Positions 1 to 8,425 of a stretch of DNA of 64,000 nt are shown piece after piece. The position numbers and the translations under genes were made by a program. How positions within the stretch are numbered: position 1 is the stretch's first letter; each line of letters opens with the position of its first letter. Location: positions 2,294,001 through 2,358,000 of the forward strand of contig CP159477.1 in NCBI GenBank assembly GCA_042140185.1, read 5' to 3'. Origin of the DNA: JANSXG01 sp024743075 (GTDB lineage Bacteria > Planctomycetota > Phycisphaerae > Phycisphaerales > UBA1924). The notes below the pieces were generated by a model. It saw only the letters and a list, made by a program, of their open reading frames with translations, had not been told where the DNA came from and ran no database searches.

Positions 1-324
1 CTGGACGGGATCGAACTCGGACTGCGGAGCCTCGTCGGCGTCGGTTGGGTCGTGTTCGCTGTGAAATTCTTCCCTCGCCGAGCGATGATTCAAGGCCGCT
101 CGGGCGCGGTGCTTCGCAGTCCGTTTTTCCTTCTCGTCGGGCTCGGCTGCATGTTCTACGCGGCTTCATATCCGTTCGATAAGTTCGAGCCGGTGATCTT
201 CGGACTGAACTCGGTTCTCGTGGAAGAAGCCCTGCAGCTCAACGCATCGTTCATGTTTCTGCTCACCGGTTTCGTTCGTCCGCCGGACGGGTCGACTCTG
301 CCAACGGACGACGCTAGGGTTTAG
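1..324 (+). CDS. C-terminal part of a membrane protein (truncated by window start)
   Basis: The reading frame is open from base 1, so the N-terminus lies outside the window; 107 residues are visible. Two or three hydrophobic stretches can be seen: about residues 10-24 (rich in V, G, W, F), 38-53 (FFLLVGLGCMFYAA) and a weaker one near 80-88. The remainder is polar and ends in a short acidic tail. This looks like the end of an integral membrane protein, but no family is recognised. The next gene starts 60 bp downstream on the same strand. Confidence 0.6.
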   Translation: MDGIELGLRSLVGVGWVVFAVKFFPRRAMIQGRSGAVLRSPFFLLVGLGCMFYAASYPFDKFEPVIFGLNSVLVEEALQLNASFMFLLTGFVRPPDGSTLPTDDARV

Positions 325-384
325 ACCCGATTCCCACGCGGCGGCTTGCGATCGCCGCCGTTTACCCTCCAACGGAGCAAAACC

Positions 385-666
385 ATGGCCCGCGCCGAAG
401 CCCGCCACATCCTCGTCGACACCGAAAATCAGGCCCAGGACCTCAAGAAGCAGATCGAGGGCGGCACCGACTTCGCCGACCTCGCCAAGCAGCACTCCAA
501 GTGTCCCTCCGGCAAGGCCGGCGGCTCGCTCGGCGAGTTCGGCCAGGGCGACATGGTCCCCGAGTTCGACGCCGTCGTCTTCGGCGACCTGCCCGTTGGC
601 CAGGTCTCCGACCCCGTCAAGACCCAATTCGGCTACCACCTGCTCGAAGTCCAGAAGCGGGTCTGA
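385..666 (+). CDS. Parvulin-type peptidyl-prolyl cis-trans isomerase, single domain
   Basis: A 93-residue protein consisting of one rotamase (PpiC/parvulin) domain. Hallmarks are the N-terminal ARHILV strand, FADLAKQHSKCPS (typically FAxLAxxxSxCPS), GGSLGEFGQGDMVPEF and the C-terminal FGYHLLEV. Parvulins catalyse isomerisation of peptide bonds before proline. There is no signal peptide or membrane segment, so this one should act in the cytoplasm like E. coli PpiC, which has a similar length. The start was chosen at 385 because a GGAG lies 8 bases upstream; a longer in-frame start at 346 adds 13 residues that do not belong to the domain. Confidence 0.93.
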   Translation: MARAEARHILVDTENQAQDLKKQIEGGTDFADLAKQHSKCPSGKAGGSLGEFGQGDMVPEFDAVVFGDLPVGQVSDPVKTQFGYHLLEVQKRV

Positions 667-780
667 TAACCAACGGGTCGGGCCGTCAAGCCCGCATCCA
701 CGAACGCCGGCGGAACGAATCCAATCCTGGATCGTTCCGCCTGTCGTTTTGCCCCATCCCATGCTTCGATAAAGGCTTTA

Positions 781-1239
781 ATGACCACAAGCCCAGCCCA
801 GCCCGAAACCGACGCTCGCTCCGGCACGGAACCCCGCTTCACCATCCTCGTCGACGGGCTGTGCCACCTCTGCTCCAAAGAGGCCACCATGATGCGCCGC
901 ATGGACAAGGGCAAGGGCAACCTCGGCATCGTCGATATCGCCGAGCCCGGCTTCGATCCCGCCGACTACGGACGCACCATGGACGAGCTCATGGGCGAGA
1001 TCCACGGCGTCACCCGAGACGGGCGCCTCATCACCGGCGTCGAAGTCTTCCGTCAGGCCTACGACGCCGTCGGCTGGGGCTGGCTGCTCAACTGGACCCG
1101 TCTGCCCGTGCTCCGCCAGCTCGCCGATCTCGGCTACCGCTTCTTCGCCTGGCTGCGCCTGCGCCTGCCTCGCATGAAAAGCGGACCGTCCTGCTCAAAC
1201 GGTCGCTGCAAACTGCCCCGGGCCAGCGCCTCCGCCTGA
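781..1239 (+). CDS. DCC-family (DUF393) thiol-disulfide oxidoreductase-like protein
   Basis: A 152-residue protein of the DCC/DUF393 family, named for a D-x-x-C-x-x-C motif near the N-terminus. Here FTILVDGLCHLCSKEA carries DGLCHLC at about residues 23-29. Further family features are the central DGRLITGVEVFRQAYDAVGWGWLLNW segment (shown only in its family consensus sense: G-x-x-AF-x-x-L) and a C-terminal LRQLADLGYRFFAWLR helix. The CxxC suggests thiol-disulfide redox chemistry, but no reaction is established for the family. The C-terminus is unusually basic and ends with a second cysteine pair (CSNGRC). It sits 42 bp before the epimerase gene on the same strand. Confidence 0.85.
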   Translation: MTTSPAQPETDARSGTEPRFTILVDGLCHLCSKEATMMRRMDKGKGNLGIVDIAEPGFDPADYGRTMDELMGEIHGVTRDGRLITGVEVFRQAYDAVGWGWLLNWTRLPVLRQLADLGYRFFAWLRLRLPRMKSGPSCSNGRCKLPRASASA

Positions 1240-1266
1240 TCCCCTGTTCCGGATCGGGAACGCGGC

Positions 1267-1272
1267 TACACT
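1267..1272 (+). promoter_or_regulatory. Candidate -10 box TACACT, short leader
   Basis: TACACT lies 9 bases before the ATG at 1282. The same hexamer occurs at nearly the same distance before several other genes in the window (3423, 7426, 57487 starts), which is the main support. No convincing -35 is visible. Confidence 0.4.
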
Positions 1273-1281
1273 CACCCGACC

Positions 1282-2294
1282 ATGGGTTTCCCCGATCCAA
1301 CGCCCGATGCCCTGCGCGAGACCTATCGCGGCCGGACCGTCTGCGTCACCGGCGGCGCGGGCTTCATCGGCGGCCACCTCGCCGAACGCCTGCTCGACTG
1401 CGGAGCATCCGTCCAGATCATCGACGACCTCTCGAACTCCGATGCCGGCCTCGTCGCCTCGCTCGTCGAGCGATACCCCGGCGCGCCCGCTTCGTCTACG
1501 GCTCCATCCTCGATCGCGCCGCCCTCGCCGAGGCCGTCGAGAGCTGTTCCATCGTGTTCCACCTCGCCGCCATGGGCTCGGTTCCCCAGTCCATTCAGGA
1601 CCCCGAGCGCTGCATGGCGGTCAACGTCACCGGCACCACCCGAGTCGCCGAAGCCGCCCGGTCCGCCGGCGCCGAGCGCTGGGTCTACTCCGCCTCCGCC
1701 AGCGCCTACGGCGGCACCGACGACGAATCCCCACGACGCGAATCCGAACTCCCCACCGCCCTCTCGCCCTACGCCGCCAGCAAACTCGCCGGCGAGCAGA
1801 TCGTCCGCTCGTGGTCCGCCTCGATGGGCCTCGACGGCGTAAGCCTGCGCTACTTCAACATCTTCGGCTCGCGCCAGTCGGCCGACTCGGCCTACGCCGC
1901 GGTCGTCGCCGCGTTCTACAAGGCCCTCAGCGAGCACGCCACCCCCACCGTCTTCGGCGACGGCAAACAGACCCGCGACTTCACCCACGTCGACAACGCC
2001 GTCTGGGCCAACCTCCTCGCGGGCGCGTACGACAAACCGATCAACGGCTCGATCATCAACATCGGCTGCGGGCACGCCGTCACGCTGCTCGAACTGCTCG
2101 AGCGCATCGCCGCCTCCTGCGACACCGAAGCCCCCGAGCCGGTCTTTCAGAACGCCCGATCCGGCGACATCCGCCACTCCCGCGCCGACATCACCCGCGC
2201 GAAGGAGCTGATCGGTTACGAACCGGTCACCACGCTCGATGAGGGCCTCGCCGAAACCGCCGAATGGTTCGGCTGCGGCTCTCGGCGCGCCTGA
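1282..2294 (+). CDS. NAD-dependent sugar epimerase/dehydratase (SDR), frame broken near 1477-1490
   Basis: An extended SDR enzyme acting on a nucleotide sugar, related to UDP-glucose 4-epimerases. The first part (from 1282) has the NAD-binding CVTGGAGFIGGHLAERLL loop; the second part, in a different frame, has VYGSILD, VFHLAAMGSVPQSI, the YAASK catalytic Tyr/Lys, SLRYFNIFGSRQ and DFTHVDNAV. The two halves join at about 1477-1490 (cccggcgcgcccgc), where the length is one base short of a multiple of three. Restoring one base gives a normal 337-residue protein. All catalytic motifs are present on either side, so a consensus error is more likely than gene decay. Substrate cannot be told from sequence; it lies outside the EPS locus. 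Confidence 0.85.
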
Positions 2295-2301
2295 CTCTGC
2301 C

Positions 2302-3423
2302 TCACGCCTTCCCCGTCAGCGCATACCACGGCCCGATCACCGCCTCCGCGTGATCCTCGCGCGACAGCAGCGGCCACAGCGCCCCCATCACCCGCGGCTT
2401 CTCCAGCACCCACGCCGCGGCGCGACACGCCGGGCGTCGCCAGCGCAATCGCGTGCGGTACGCCCGCGCAAACTCCGATTGCACCGCGCCCAGCGATCGC
2501 TCCGACACCAGCAGGTCCGCCAGCGTCGTCCCGGACCACAGCGCGAGCCCGATGCCCTCGCCGCCCACCGGCTCCACCGCCGCGGCGCTGTTGCCGAGCC
2601 GGAAACTCCGCTCGTGCCCGGGCCGGATGTAGCGCGACCCCGCCACGCCGCACGACAGCCACGGCGTCTCGCGCCAGGTCGGGTCATACCCCGGCCACAG
2701 GTGCGCCAGCATCGCATCCGCCGCGTCATCGCCCGCGCCCTTGAACCGTGCCACGAGCGACGACCGCGCCACCAGCGCCACCGTCACCAGCCCGCACTCC
2801 ACACCGACCGATCCGACGTACGCCCCGTCGCACGCGCGCATCCGAATCCCCGACAGGTCCGGCCCGCCCGGCGGCACGCGCAACTGCACCTTCCGCCCGA
2901 CCACGCCCGGCCGGTTCGGCGTGTCCCGCGCCGGATCGAAGCGCCCCTTGCCGTCGGCGTGCAGCACGACCGACGCCCGGATCACCGACCCGTCATCGAG
3001 CGTCACGCCCGCATGATCCGCGTCGTACGACACATCGCGCACGATCGCCGGCTGACGCACCTCCGCCCCCACGCTGCGCGCCTCATCGAGCAGCACCGTA
3101 TCCAACGTCGCGCGGCTCAGCACCCACGCCGGCTCCGGCATCGCCCACGTCGCCCGCCGCTCCCCGAACTCAATAATCAACTCGTGCACCCGCTGCACAT
3201 CCGCGCACCGCAGCTGCCGCGGCGTCAGCAGCCGCTCCAGCGAAGGCGTCGCCGCCGGGCTGATGAATTCCCCGCACACCTTCACCCGCGGAAACGCCGC
3301 CTTCTCAACGATGACCACCCGCTTGCCCGCCCGAGCCAGCGCAACCGCCGCCCCGGACCCTGCGGGCCCGGCCCCGATGATCGCGGCGTCGTACTGATCG
3401 TCAGATGCGAGACGGAGGGTCAT
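2302..3423 (-). CDS. FAD-dependent oxidoreductase, geranylgeranyl-reductase-like
   Basis: A 373-residue flavoprotein monooxygenase/reductase-fold enzyme. The N-terminal Rossmann motif DAAIIGAGPAGSGAAVALA (GxGxxG) is followed by VVIVEKAAFPRVKVCGEFIS, the typical R-x-K-x-C-G-x-x-x-S signature of geranylgeranyl reductase-like proteins, and by GNSAAAVEPVGGEGIGLAL, the second FAD contact. Relatives of this type are commonly found beside a type III polyketide synthase and a methyltransferase. Here the methyltransferase lies on the same strand 2.2 kb upstream, with three less GC-rich hypothetical genes between them, and no polyketide synthase is in the window. Role in lipid or polyketide tailoring is inferred. 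A TACACT box lies 7 bases before the ATG. Confidence 0.85.
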   Translation of the reverse strand: MTLRLASDDQYDAAIIGAGPAGSGAAVALARAGKRVVIVEKAAFPRVKVCGEFISPAATPSLERLLTPRQLRCADVQRVHELIIEFGERRATWAMPEPAWVLSRATLDTVLLDEARSVGAEVRQPAIVRDVSYDADHAGVTLDDGSVIRASVVLHADGKGRFDPARDTPNRPGVVGRKVQLRVPPGGPDLSGIRMRACDGAYVGSVGVECGLVTVALVARSSLVARFKGAGDDAADAMLAHLWPGYDPTWRETPWLSCGVAGSRYIRPGHERSFRLGNSAAAVEPVGGEGIGLALWSGTTLADLLVSERSLGAVQSEFARAYRTRLRWRRPACRAAAWVLEKPRVMGALWPLLSREDHAEAVIGPWYALTGKA

Positions 3424-3430
3424 GGACAGA

Positions 3431-3436
3431 AGTGTA
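3431..3436 (-). promoter_or_regulatory. Candidate -10 box TACACT before FAD oxidoreductase
   Basis: On the minus strand TACACT precedes the ATG at 3423 by 7 bases. It is one of a set of identical hexamers at short distance from start codons in this window. It implies a very short or nearly absent 5' leader. Confidence 0.4.
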
Positions 3437-3483
3437 GGTCCGGCAATGCCACGACCGGACTGCGAGCGATCTCGAAGAACCAG

Positions 3484-4356
3484 CTATGGCATCGTCGGGC
3501 GGTACGGCGGTCTCTTCTCGACCTCCGCGTACCACGCCTTCAACCATGCGCGGTCTGACTGCTCCACCAGCGCATCGATCTTCGCGCGGCTCTCTTCATC
3601 AGCGAAGTCAGGCGACTCCCAGTATCCGAATCTCAAGGCACGCACGAGCCCGGCCTCCCGTAGTTCCTCCCAGCCGGCAAACGCTTCACCGACCCTCACC
3701 CGAACCTTGTTCGAGACAACCAGCCCGTCTCCGCGTTCGACCCGCCTGAGGAACCAACCAATCCAATCGAGTTCCTTCGGATCCGCGTAGAGCAGCTTGG
3801 TCGAGTAGACCACATAGACCTCGTAGTCGCCCGGCTCGGGAAAGAGGTACCCGAAGCGGAGCATCTCCGCAGTATGCCGCAATTCCGAGCGATAATCGGT
3901 GCACGCGAACAGATCAGCGCTCAAGCGTTCCCCGGCCTCGAACGACCTGATCTCGGGCATCACGCAGAAGTCGCGGGGATCGTTCAAAGGGCCGAGTGAC
4001 TTTCGGCCGTCGGGATGCACGACGACAACCGTTGCCGCCATCCACGCAGGATGCAGCGAGCAAGGCATCGGTTCCGTCGGCTCGTCACTTTCGTTTGCGA
4101 CGACCACACGCAACCCAACCGGATCGCCGAACGCAATATCGATCGCCTCTTCTGCATCGCCGTGGGACTCGACTGCGGCGGGCGACGTAGCCGGCACCGC
4201 GTCCTCCAACAGTTCGATCTTCACCGAGACTTCGTGATCAACCTCGTTGGCCGCAGGCTTCTCGGCAAGCGTGGATTGGACGCCGCTTATCACCGCCAAC
4301 ACAGCGACCACGAGGCATGCGAAGCGATTGGAAGAGACCTGTATCCGTGCGGTCAT
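3484..4356 (-). CDS. Secreted hypothetical protein, paralogue of the next gene at its N-terminus
   Basis: A 290-residue protein with an N-terminal signal peptide (MTARIQVSSNRF, then CLVVAVLAVISG) and no other membrane segment. No family is recognised. It has a predicted beta-rich body with ESDEPTEPMPCSL and a Pro-rich C-terminus (EKRPPYRPTMP). The start was set at 4356, where CCGGAG precedes the ATG by five bases. The upstream gene (4417-5118) begins with a nearly identical signal (MIARNQTSSSRF) and the same ribosome-binding context, so the two look like an old tandem duplication whose mature parts have diverged. Codon use is less GC-biased than the flanking genes. Confidence 0.65.
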   Translation of the reverse strand: MTARIQVSSNRFACLVVAVLAVISGVQSTLAEKPAANEVDHEVSVKIELLEDAVPATSPAAVESHGDAEEAIDIAFGDPVGLRVVVANESDEPTEPMPCSLHPAWMAATVVVVHPDGRKSLGPLNDPRDFCVMPEIRSFEAGERLSADLFACTDYRSELRHTAEMLRFGYLFPEPGDYEVYVVYSTKLLYADPKELDWIGWFLRRVERGDGLVVSNKVRVRVGEAFAGWEELREAGLVRALRFGYWESPDFADEESRAKIDALVEQSDRAWLKAWYAEVEKRPPYRPTMP

Positions 4357-4416
4357 GGCGGCTCCGGTTCTCAAGGCAAGCATGCTCTCTTATACGCCAA
4401 TAGGCTCGCTATCCAT

Positions 4417-5118
4417 TCACGAATCACCTGATTTCCGAAGGTTTTCCCGACCGCATCTCATCCACCACAGCACACTCGCTGTCGCCGCGACAACTCCAAG
4501 CCCGGCCACCCACCATCCCCAACCGCGCCGCTCGACGACCTCGACCGAAGCGACGTTCGAAACGACCTGAAGCTCGATGGGCCACCGAAAATCGAGTGAT
4601 GCCCGCAGTTGGTACTCACCGAGTTCATCGAACAGGTACTGCTCGACCGTTTTCGTAAAACCAGATTCCCGTTTGCTTGCAAGACGGTCCTCAAGGGCGA
4701 GTTCCCACACGATCGAATCGCCGGGAGCGAGAGCCCGCTGACCAAGGCTTACATCTCCAGCACAGTTCCACTCCAGCACGCTGACCGGCACCCAATCGGC
4801 CGCTTCGAAGCGTGTTTCAAACTGGATGGAACCGAACCTCGGATCGATCGCCGGCACTACGACCGAACGATCCGCAGACTCGTTCCGAAGTTCAACCCGC
4901 AGCGCCAGCGGCCGCCCATTCGCCAGCCAGATCCTGTCACGACCGACAGCATCCGACCGCTCGTCGGTCGTCTCGATATCCCGCGACCCGATGATGCTCA
5001 GTTCGAGCCGAACATGCTCCGTCTGCGAGAGAGCCCGCTCGTTCACACACAGAACCACAAACACCGCCAGCACGATGCATACAAAGCGACTCGAACTAGT
5101 TTGGTTCCGTGCGATCAT
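4417..5118 (-). CDS. Exported hypothetical protein with C-terminal membrane anchor
   Basis: A 233-residue protein: a signal peptide (MIARNQTSSSRFVCIVLAVF), a predicted beta-rich ectodomain that reads like an Ig-like or CARDB-type fold (LALRVELRNESADRSVVVPA), and a C-terminal transmembrane helix (WVAGLGVVAATASVLWWM) ending in a short basic tail. Its N-terminus matches that of the downstream gene at 3484-4356. Function is unknown. A single-pass anchor with a small outward-facing domain is what the sequence shows. The ATG at 5118 is preceded by GGAG. Confidence 0.65.
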   Translation of the reverse strand: MIARNQTSSSRFVCIVLAVFVVLCVNERALSQTEHVRLELSIIGSRDIETTDERSDAVGRDRIWLANGRPLALRVELRNESADRSVVVPAIDPRFGSIQFETRFEAADWVPVSVLEWNCAGDVSLGQRALAPGDSIVWELALEDRLASKRESGFTKTVEQYLFDELGEYQLRASLDFRWPIELQVVSNVASVEVVERRGWGWWVAGLGVVAATASVLWWMRCGRENLRKSGDS

Positions 5119-5219
5119 GGCAACTCCGGTAGCGAGGGCGGTCGGGACTCCCGCTTATAGAGCCGAGCGGCCGCCACGGGTTCACAGATATCAGAAAAAC
5201 CTCGTGGGCTGCGACACCC

Positions 5220-5594
5220 CTACGTGCCTGACAGGGTCGCGAATACATAGAGGTCACTTGCGATCCGCTTGAATGTAAGGGTCAAGTCCGAACTCGCGAC
5301 CCTGCGGAATTCCTCGCGCTTCTGCCGCACGAGTTCCTCGCCGTGCCGCCTGACCAGTGCGCCAACTGCTTTCTTGAGCCTTTCGCGAGCATCATCGCAA
5401 GTCGAACTCACAACCGTGTACAGGTAGCCATCTCCCGGCTCATACCAAATCTCTGCGGGCCGTTGGTCAACCAAGAATTCTGCAACGAAGTACCTTCCTG
5501 GCAGGTCTAGTCGGTGTGGCTGAACGGATAGAGCGCGAGACAAGCTGCGCTGTATGGCTTCGACTTGCTGTGTGAATTCATCCGCCCAAATCAC
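5220..5594 (-). CDS. Hypothetical cytoplasmic protein
   Basis: A 124-residue protein with no signal peptide, membrane helix or recognised domain. It alternates short strands (GRYFVAEFLV, AEIWYEPGDGYLYTVVSST) with a charged helix (ARERLKKAVGALVRRHGEELV) and ends in a beta-like FKRIASDLYVFATL. It belongs to the less GC-rich block (3.5-5.6 kb) that separates the methyltransferase from the FAD oxidoreductase. I do not recognise it. Confidence 0.5.
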   Translation of the reverse strand: MIWADEFTQQVEAIQRSLSRALSVQPHRLDLPGRYFVAEFLVDQRPAEIWYEPGDGYLYTVVSSTCDDARERLKKAVGALVRRHGEELVRQKREEFRRVASSDLTLTFKRIASDLYVFATLSGT

Positions 5595-5645
5595 TCAAGC
5601 TCTACCCTTCAAATCTGCGACACTCATCGCCTACCCGAATCCCGC

Positions 5646-6377
5646 TTACCCAATCACCCAAGCCCCCTGCTTCTCACCCGCCAGCGTGAACCGCTGCGTG
5701 AAGAAACTCGACCGGTAGCGGCAGTACCCCAGCGAGGTCCGACTCGCGTAGTCCTTCACTTCCTTCTTCGTGAACCCCGCACGCACGCTCACCCGCGCAT
5801 CGTGCTTCGTGATCGGCGGCTCGCGCAGCGTCAGCGCCCAGATCCCCGCCATCGCCACGCGGCTGCGCACCAGGTCGTTCCACACGATCCCCCGCTGCGC
5901 CACGCGGTCCATGATCCGAAGCACCGTCAGCACCTCGATCTCCGTCAGGTGGTGCAGGAACATACCCGCGTGCACGTAGTCGAACGACAGCGGGTCGTAC
6001 CGCTCCACCAGCTCCTTCGCGTCCGCCTGCACCAGCTCGATCGGGGCATCGTCACCGAGTTCGCGCTGCACGTGCTCGCGTGCCGAGTCCAGCGTCGTCT
6101 CGTGGATGTCCACCGCCGTGATCCGCACCCGGTGCCCGCGCTCGCGCGCCCAGCGCACCACCTCCACCGGGATATCCGCCGAGCCCGTCGCGATGTCGAG
6201 GATCGTCACCTCGTGACCGTCCGGCCAGTTCGCCGACCAGCGCTCCAGATGCTTCGTCAGCGCCTTCACGCCGCCGAGGCGCAGGTTCACCCTCCGGATG
6301 AACGCCAGCGCCTCCTTCAACTCCGCCGGATCGACCGCCGGGTCGTCCATCCACTCCGGCGTCAGCTGCCGCCTCAA
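5646..6377 (-). CDS. Class I SAM-dependent methyltransferase
   Basis: A 243-residue methyltransferase. The SAM-binding motif I is ILDIATGSADIPVEVVRWA, followed by an acidic residue closing strand 2 (ITAVDIHETTLD) and the strand-4 segment FDYVHAGMFLHHL. The N-terminal MDDPAVDPAELKEALAFIRRVN and the whole layout match small-molecule methyltransferases found with FAD oxidoreductases and type III polyketide synthases. Its start codon overlaps the stop of ruvB (ATGA at 6374-6377), which suggests coupled translation from a ruvB-led message. The substrate is unknown. Confidence 0.83.
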   Translation of the reverse strand: MRRQLTPEWMDDPAVDPAELKEALAFIRRVNLRLGGVKALTKHLERWSANWPDGHEVTILDIATGSADIPVEVVRWARERGHRVRITAVDIHETTLDSAREHVQRELGDDAPIELVQADAKELVERYDPLSFDYVHAGMFLHHLTEIEVLTVLRIMDRVAQRGIVWNDLVRSRVAMAGIWALTLREPPITKHDARVSVRAGFTKKEVKDYASRTSLGYCRYRSSFFTQRFTLAGEKQGAWVIG

Positions 6378-7426
6378 GTCCAGACCTCGCCCGCAATCAC
6401 CTTGCGCACGCGGTCAGTCCCGTCCTTGGTCAGTTCGCGCCCGCGTGTCGTCCGCGCCACCAGCCCGCGCTGCAGCAGGAACGGCTCGACCACATCCGCC
6501 AGCGTGCCCGCATCCTCGCCCATCGTCGCCGCGAGCGCTTCCAAGCCGACCGGCCCGCCCTGGTAGGTCTTGTGAATCGTCGTCAGGTAGCGCCGGTCGA
6601 TCTCATCCAGCCCGATCTCGTCGACGCCCTCGAGCGCCAGCGCCTCATCCACCGTCGTCGCGCTGATCACGCCTCCCGTGCGCACCTGCGCGTAGTCCCG
6701 CACGCGCCGAAGCAGCCGGTTCGCGATCCGCGGCGTGCCCCGACTCCGAAGCGCCATGCGCTCCAGCGCATTGCGCTCCGCGTCGATCGACAGCAGCCCC
6801 GCCGAACGCACAAGGATGTCCAGCAGCTCGCCCGGCTCGTAGTAGTTGAGGTTGTGCGTCAGACCGAACCGCGAGCGCAGGGGCGAACTCAGCAACCCCG
6901 CCCGCGTCGTCGCGCCGATCAGCGTGAACGGCTTGAGCGTCACCGTCACCGTCCGCGCGTGCACCCCCGCATCCACCGCGATGTCGATCCGCAGATCCTC
7001 CATCGCCGGGTAGATGAACTCCTCGACCGCCACCGGCAGCCGGTGGATCTCGTCGATGAACAGCACATCGTTCGCCTCGAGACGCGTCAGCGCGCCCACC
7101 AGGTCCGTCCCCTTGGTCAGGGCCGGGCCGGAGGTCACCTTCACACTCGCGCCCATCTCCGACGCCACCACGTGGGCCAGCGTCGTCTTGCCCAACCCGG
7201 GCGGCCCGTGGAGCAGCAGGTGGTCCAGGGGCTCCGAGCGCGATTTCGCCGCCTCGATGGCGATCCGCAGACGCTCTTTCAGCTCCGCCTGCCCGATGTA
7301 CTCGTCCAGCCGGGTCGGACGCAGGGCATTTCCCAAACTGGGATCGGTCCCGGGGTCCAGCCCATGGGGGGAGTCCGGCAGATCGGTCGGCTGTTTCGTG
7401 GCGGAGACCCAGCGTTCGGTAGCCAT
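6374..7426 (-). CDS. ruvB: Holliday junction branch migration ATPase RuvB
   Basis: A 350-residue RuvB. It is the hexameric motor that, with RuvA, drives branch migration of Holliday junctions in recombination repair. Visible features: the family N-terminal LRPTRLDEYIGQAELKERL, Walker A HGPPGLGKTTLAHVVA, Walker B VLFIDEIHRLP, sensor/arginine-finger segment GATTRAGLLSSPLRSRFG, and the C-terminal winged helix ending RGRELTKDGTDRVRK. Length is normal. No ruvA or ruvC is in the window. The methyltransferase gene overlaps its stop by four bases. A TACACT box lies 7 bases before the ATG. Confidence 0.97.
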   Translation of the reverse strand: MATERWVSATKQPTDLPDSPHGLDPGTDPSLGNALRPTRLDEYIGQAELKERLRIAIEAAKSRSEPLDHLLLHGPPGLGKTTLAHVVASEMGASVKVTSGPALTKGTDLVGALTRLEANDVLFIDEIHRLPVAVEEFIYPAMEDLRIDIAVDAGVHARTVTVTLKPFTLIGATTRAGLLSSPLRSRFGLTHNLNYYEPGELLDILVRSAGLLSIDAERNALERMALRSRGTPRIANRLLRRVRDYAQVRTGGVISATTVDEALALEGVDEIGLDEIDRRYLTTIHKTYQGGPVGLEALAATMGEDAGTLADVVEPFLLQRGLVARTTRGRELTKDGTDRVRKVIAGEVWT

Positions 7427-7433
7427 ACGGTGG

Positions 7434-7439
7434 AGTGTA
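7434..7439 (-). promoter_or_regulatory. Candidate -10 box TACACT before ruvB
   Basis: TACACT on the minus strand ends 7 bases before the ruvB ATG (7426). Same hexamer and spacing as before the FAD oxidoreductase and tsaB. A TACCCT on the plus strand at about 7453 could serve the divergent hydrolase gene. Confidence 0.4.
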
Positions 7440-7539
7440 CACCAGCGATCCGCTACCCTCGTCGATCCGGCGCAGCCCGAACCGCGTTTTTTCGGCCCTC
7501 CCCCTCGCCGCGCCTCCGTTCCCCCTTCGCGAGACCCCG

Positions 7540-8397
7540 ATGACCTGGTCGCACACGCTCCTCCGCAACGGTGAGTTCTTCCTCGATGCCGGCTGCATGT
7601 TCGGCCTCATCCCGCGCGTCGTCTGGACCCGCTGGCTCGAACCCGACGCCTCCAACCGCATGCAGCTCCAGCAGAACGCCTTCCTCCTCGAGGCCGACGG
7701 CAAACTCGTCCTCATCGAGAGCGGCATCGGCGACAAGCTCTCGGACAAAGAGCTCAAGATGTACTCCTGCTCGCGCCGCGCCGTCCACGACTCGCTCCAC
7801 GAGATCGACTGCGACCCCAAGGACATCTCCGCCGTCGTGCTCACCCACCTGCACTTCGACCACGCCGGAGGCCTCACGCGCGCCGGACGCAACGAAGACG
7901 ACACGCCCGAGCTCGTCTTCCCCAACGCCGAGATCATCGTCCAGCGCCAGGAATGGGAAGACGCCATCGCCGGTCGTTCCACCATGAACAAGACCTACCT
8001 GCCCAGCCACCTCACTCAGGAAGTCGCCGATCGCGTCCGCCTCATCGAGGGCGAGCAGGAGGTGCTCCCCAACCTCACCGTCTTCCCGACGCCCGGGCAC
8101 ACCTGGGGCCAGCAGTCCGTCCGCTTCACCGCCGCGAGCAGCAACGGCACCAACGGGCGCACCGTCTGCTTCGTCAGCGATGTGATGCCCACCCACTACC
8201 ACGCCCGCCCGACCACCAACCTCGCCTACGACGTCGAGCCGTACACCTCGATGCTCTCGCGCATCGCCCTGCTCGAGAAGGCCACGAGCGAGAAGTGGAT
8301 CCTCCTCCCCAACCACGACCCGGCCGACAACCCCCTCTACGAATCGGTTGCCGACCCCGACAAGCCCAGACAATGGGACCTCAAGTCGCACGGGTGA
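7540..8397 (+). CDS. MBL-fold metallo-hydrolase (lactonase-like)
   Basis: A 285-residue metallo-beta-lactamase-fold hydrolase. The metal-binding HxHxDH motif is present as LTHLHFDHAGGL; later ligands are the His of TPGHTWGQQS, the Asp of VSDVMPTHYH and the His of LLPNHDPADN. The layout resembles N-acyl-homoserine lactonase-type enzymes, but many subfamilies share it, so the substrate is open. The start at 7540 gives MTWSHTLLRNGEFFLDAG; an in-frame upstream start at 7435 would add 35 residues of no family character. Divergent from ruvB. Confidence 0.88.
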   Translation: MTWSHTLLRNGEFFLDAGCMFGLIPRVVWTRWLEPDASNRMQLQQNAFLLEADGKLVLIESGIGDKLSDKELKMYSCSRRAVHDSLHEIDCDPKDISAVVLTHLHFDHAGGLTRAGRNEDDTPELVFPNAEIIVQRQEWEDAIAGRSTMNKTYLPSHLTQEVADRVRLIEGEQEVLPNLTVFPTPGHTWGQQSVRFTAASSNGTNGRTVCFVSDVMPTHYHARPTTNLAYDVEPYTSMLSRIALLEKATSEKWILLPNHDPADNPLYESVADPDKPRQWDLKSHG

Positions 8398-8425
8398 GTG
8401 ATCATCCGGGGTGGCATCCATTTTT

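Noticed and set aside
166..762. Long minus-strand frame opposite the PPIase gene
   Set aside because: It is the antisense of the parvulin and neighbouring sequence; GC-biased third positions make such shadow frames common here.
5505..5580. tRNA-like stretch on the plus strand (GTGTGGCTGAACGGATAGAGCG)
   Set aside because: The D-arm-like piece is convincing at first, but no anticodon stem, TTCGA loop pairing or acceptor closure can be formed, and it lies inside a coding frame on the other strand.
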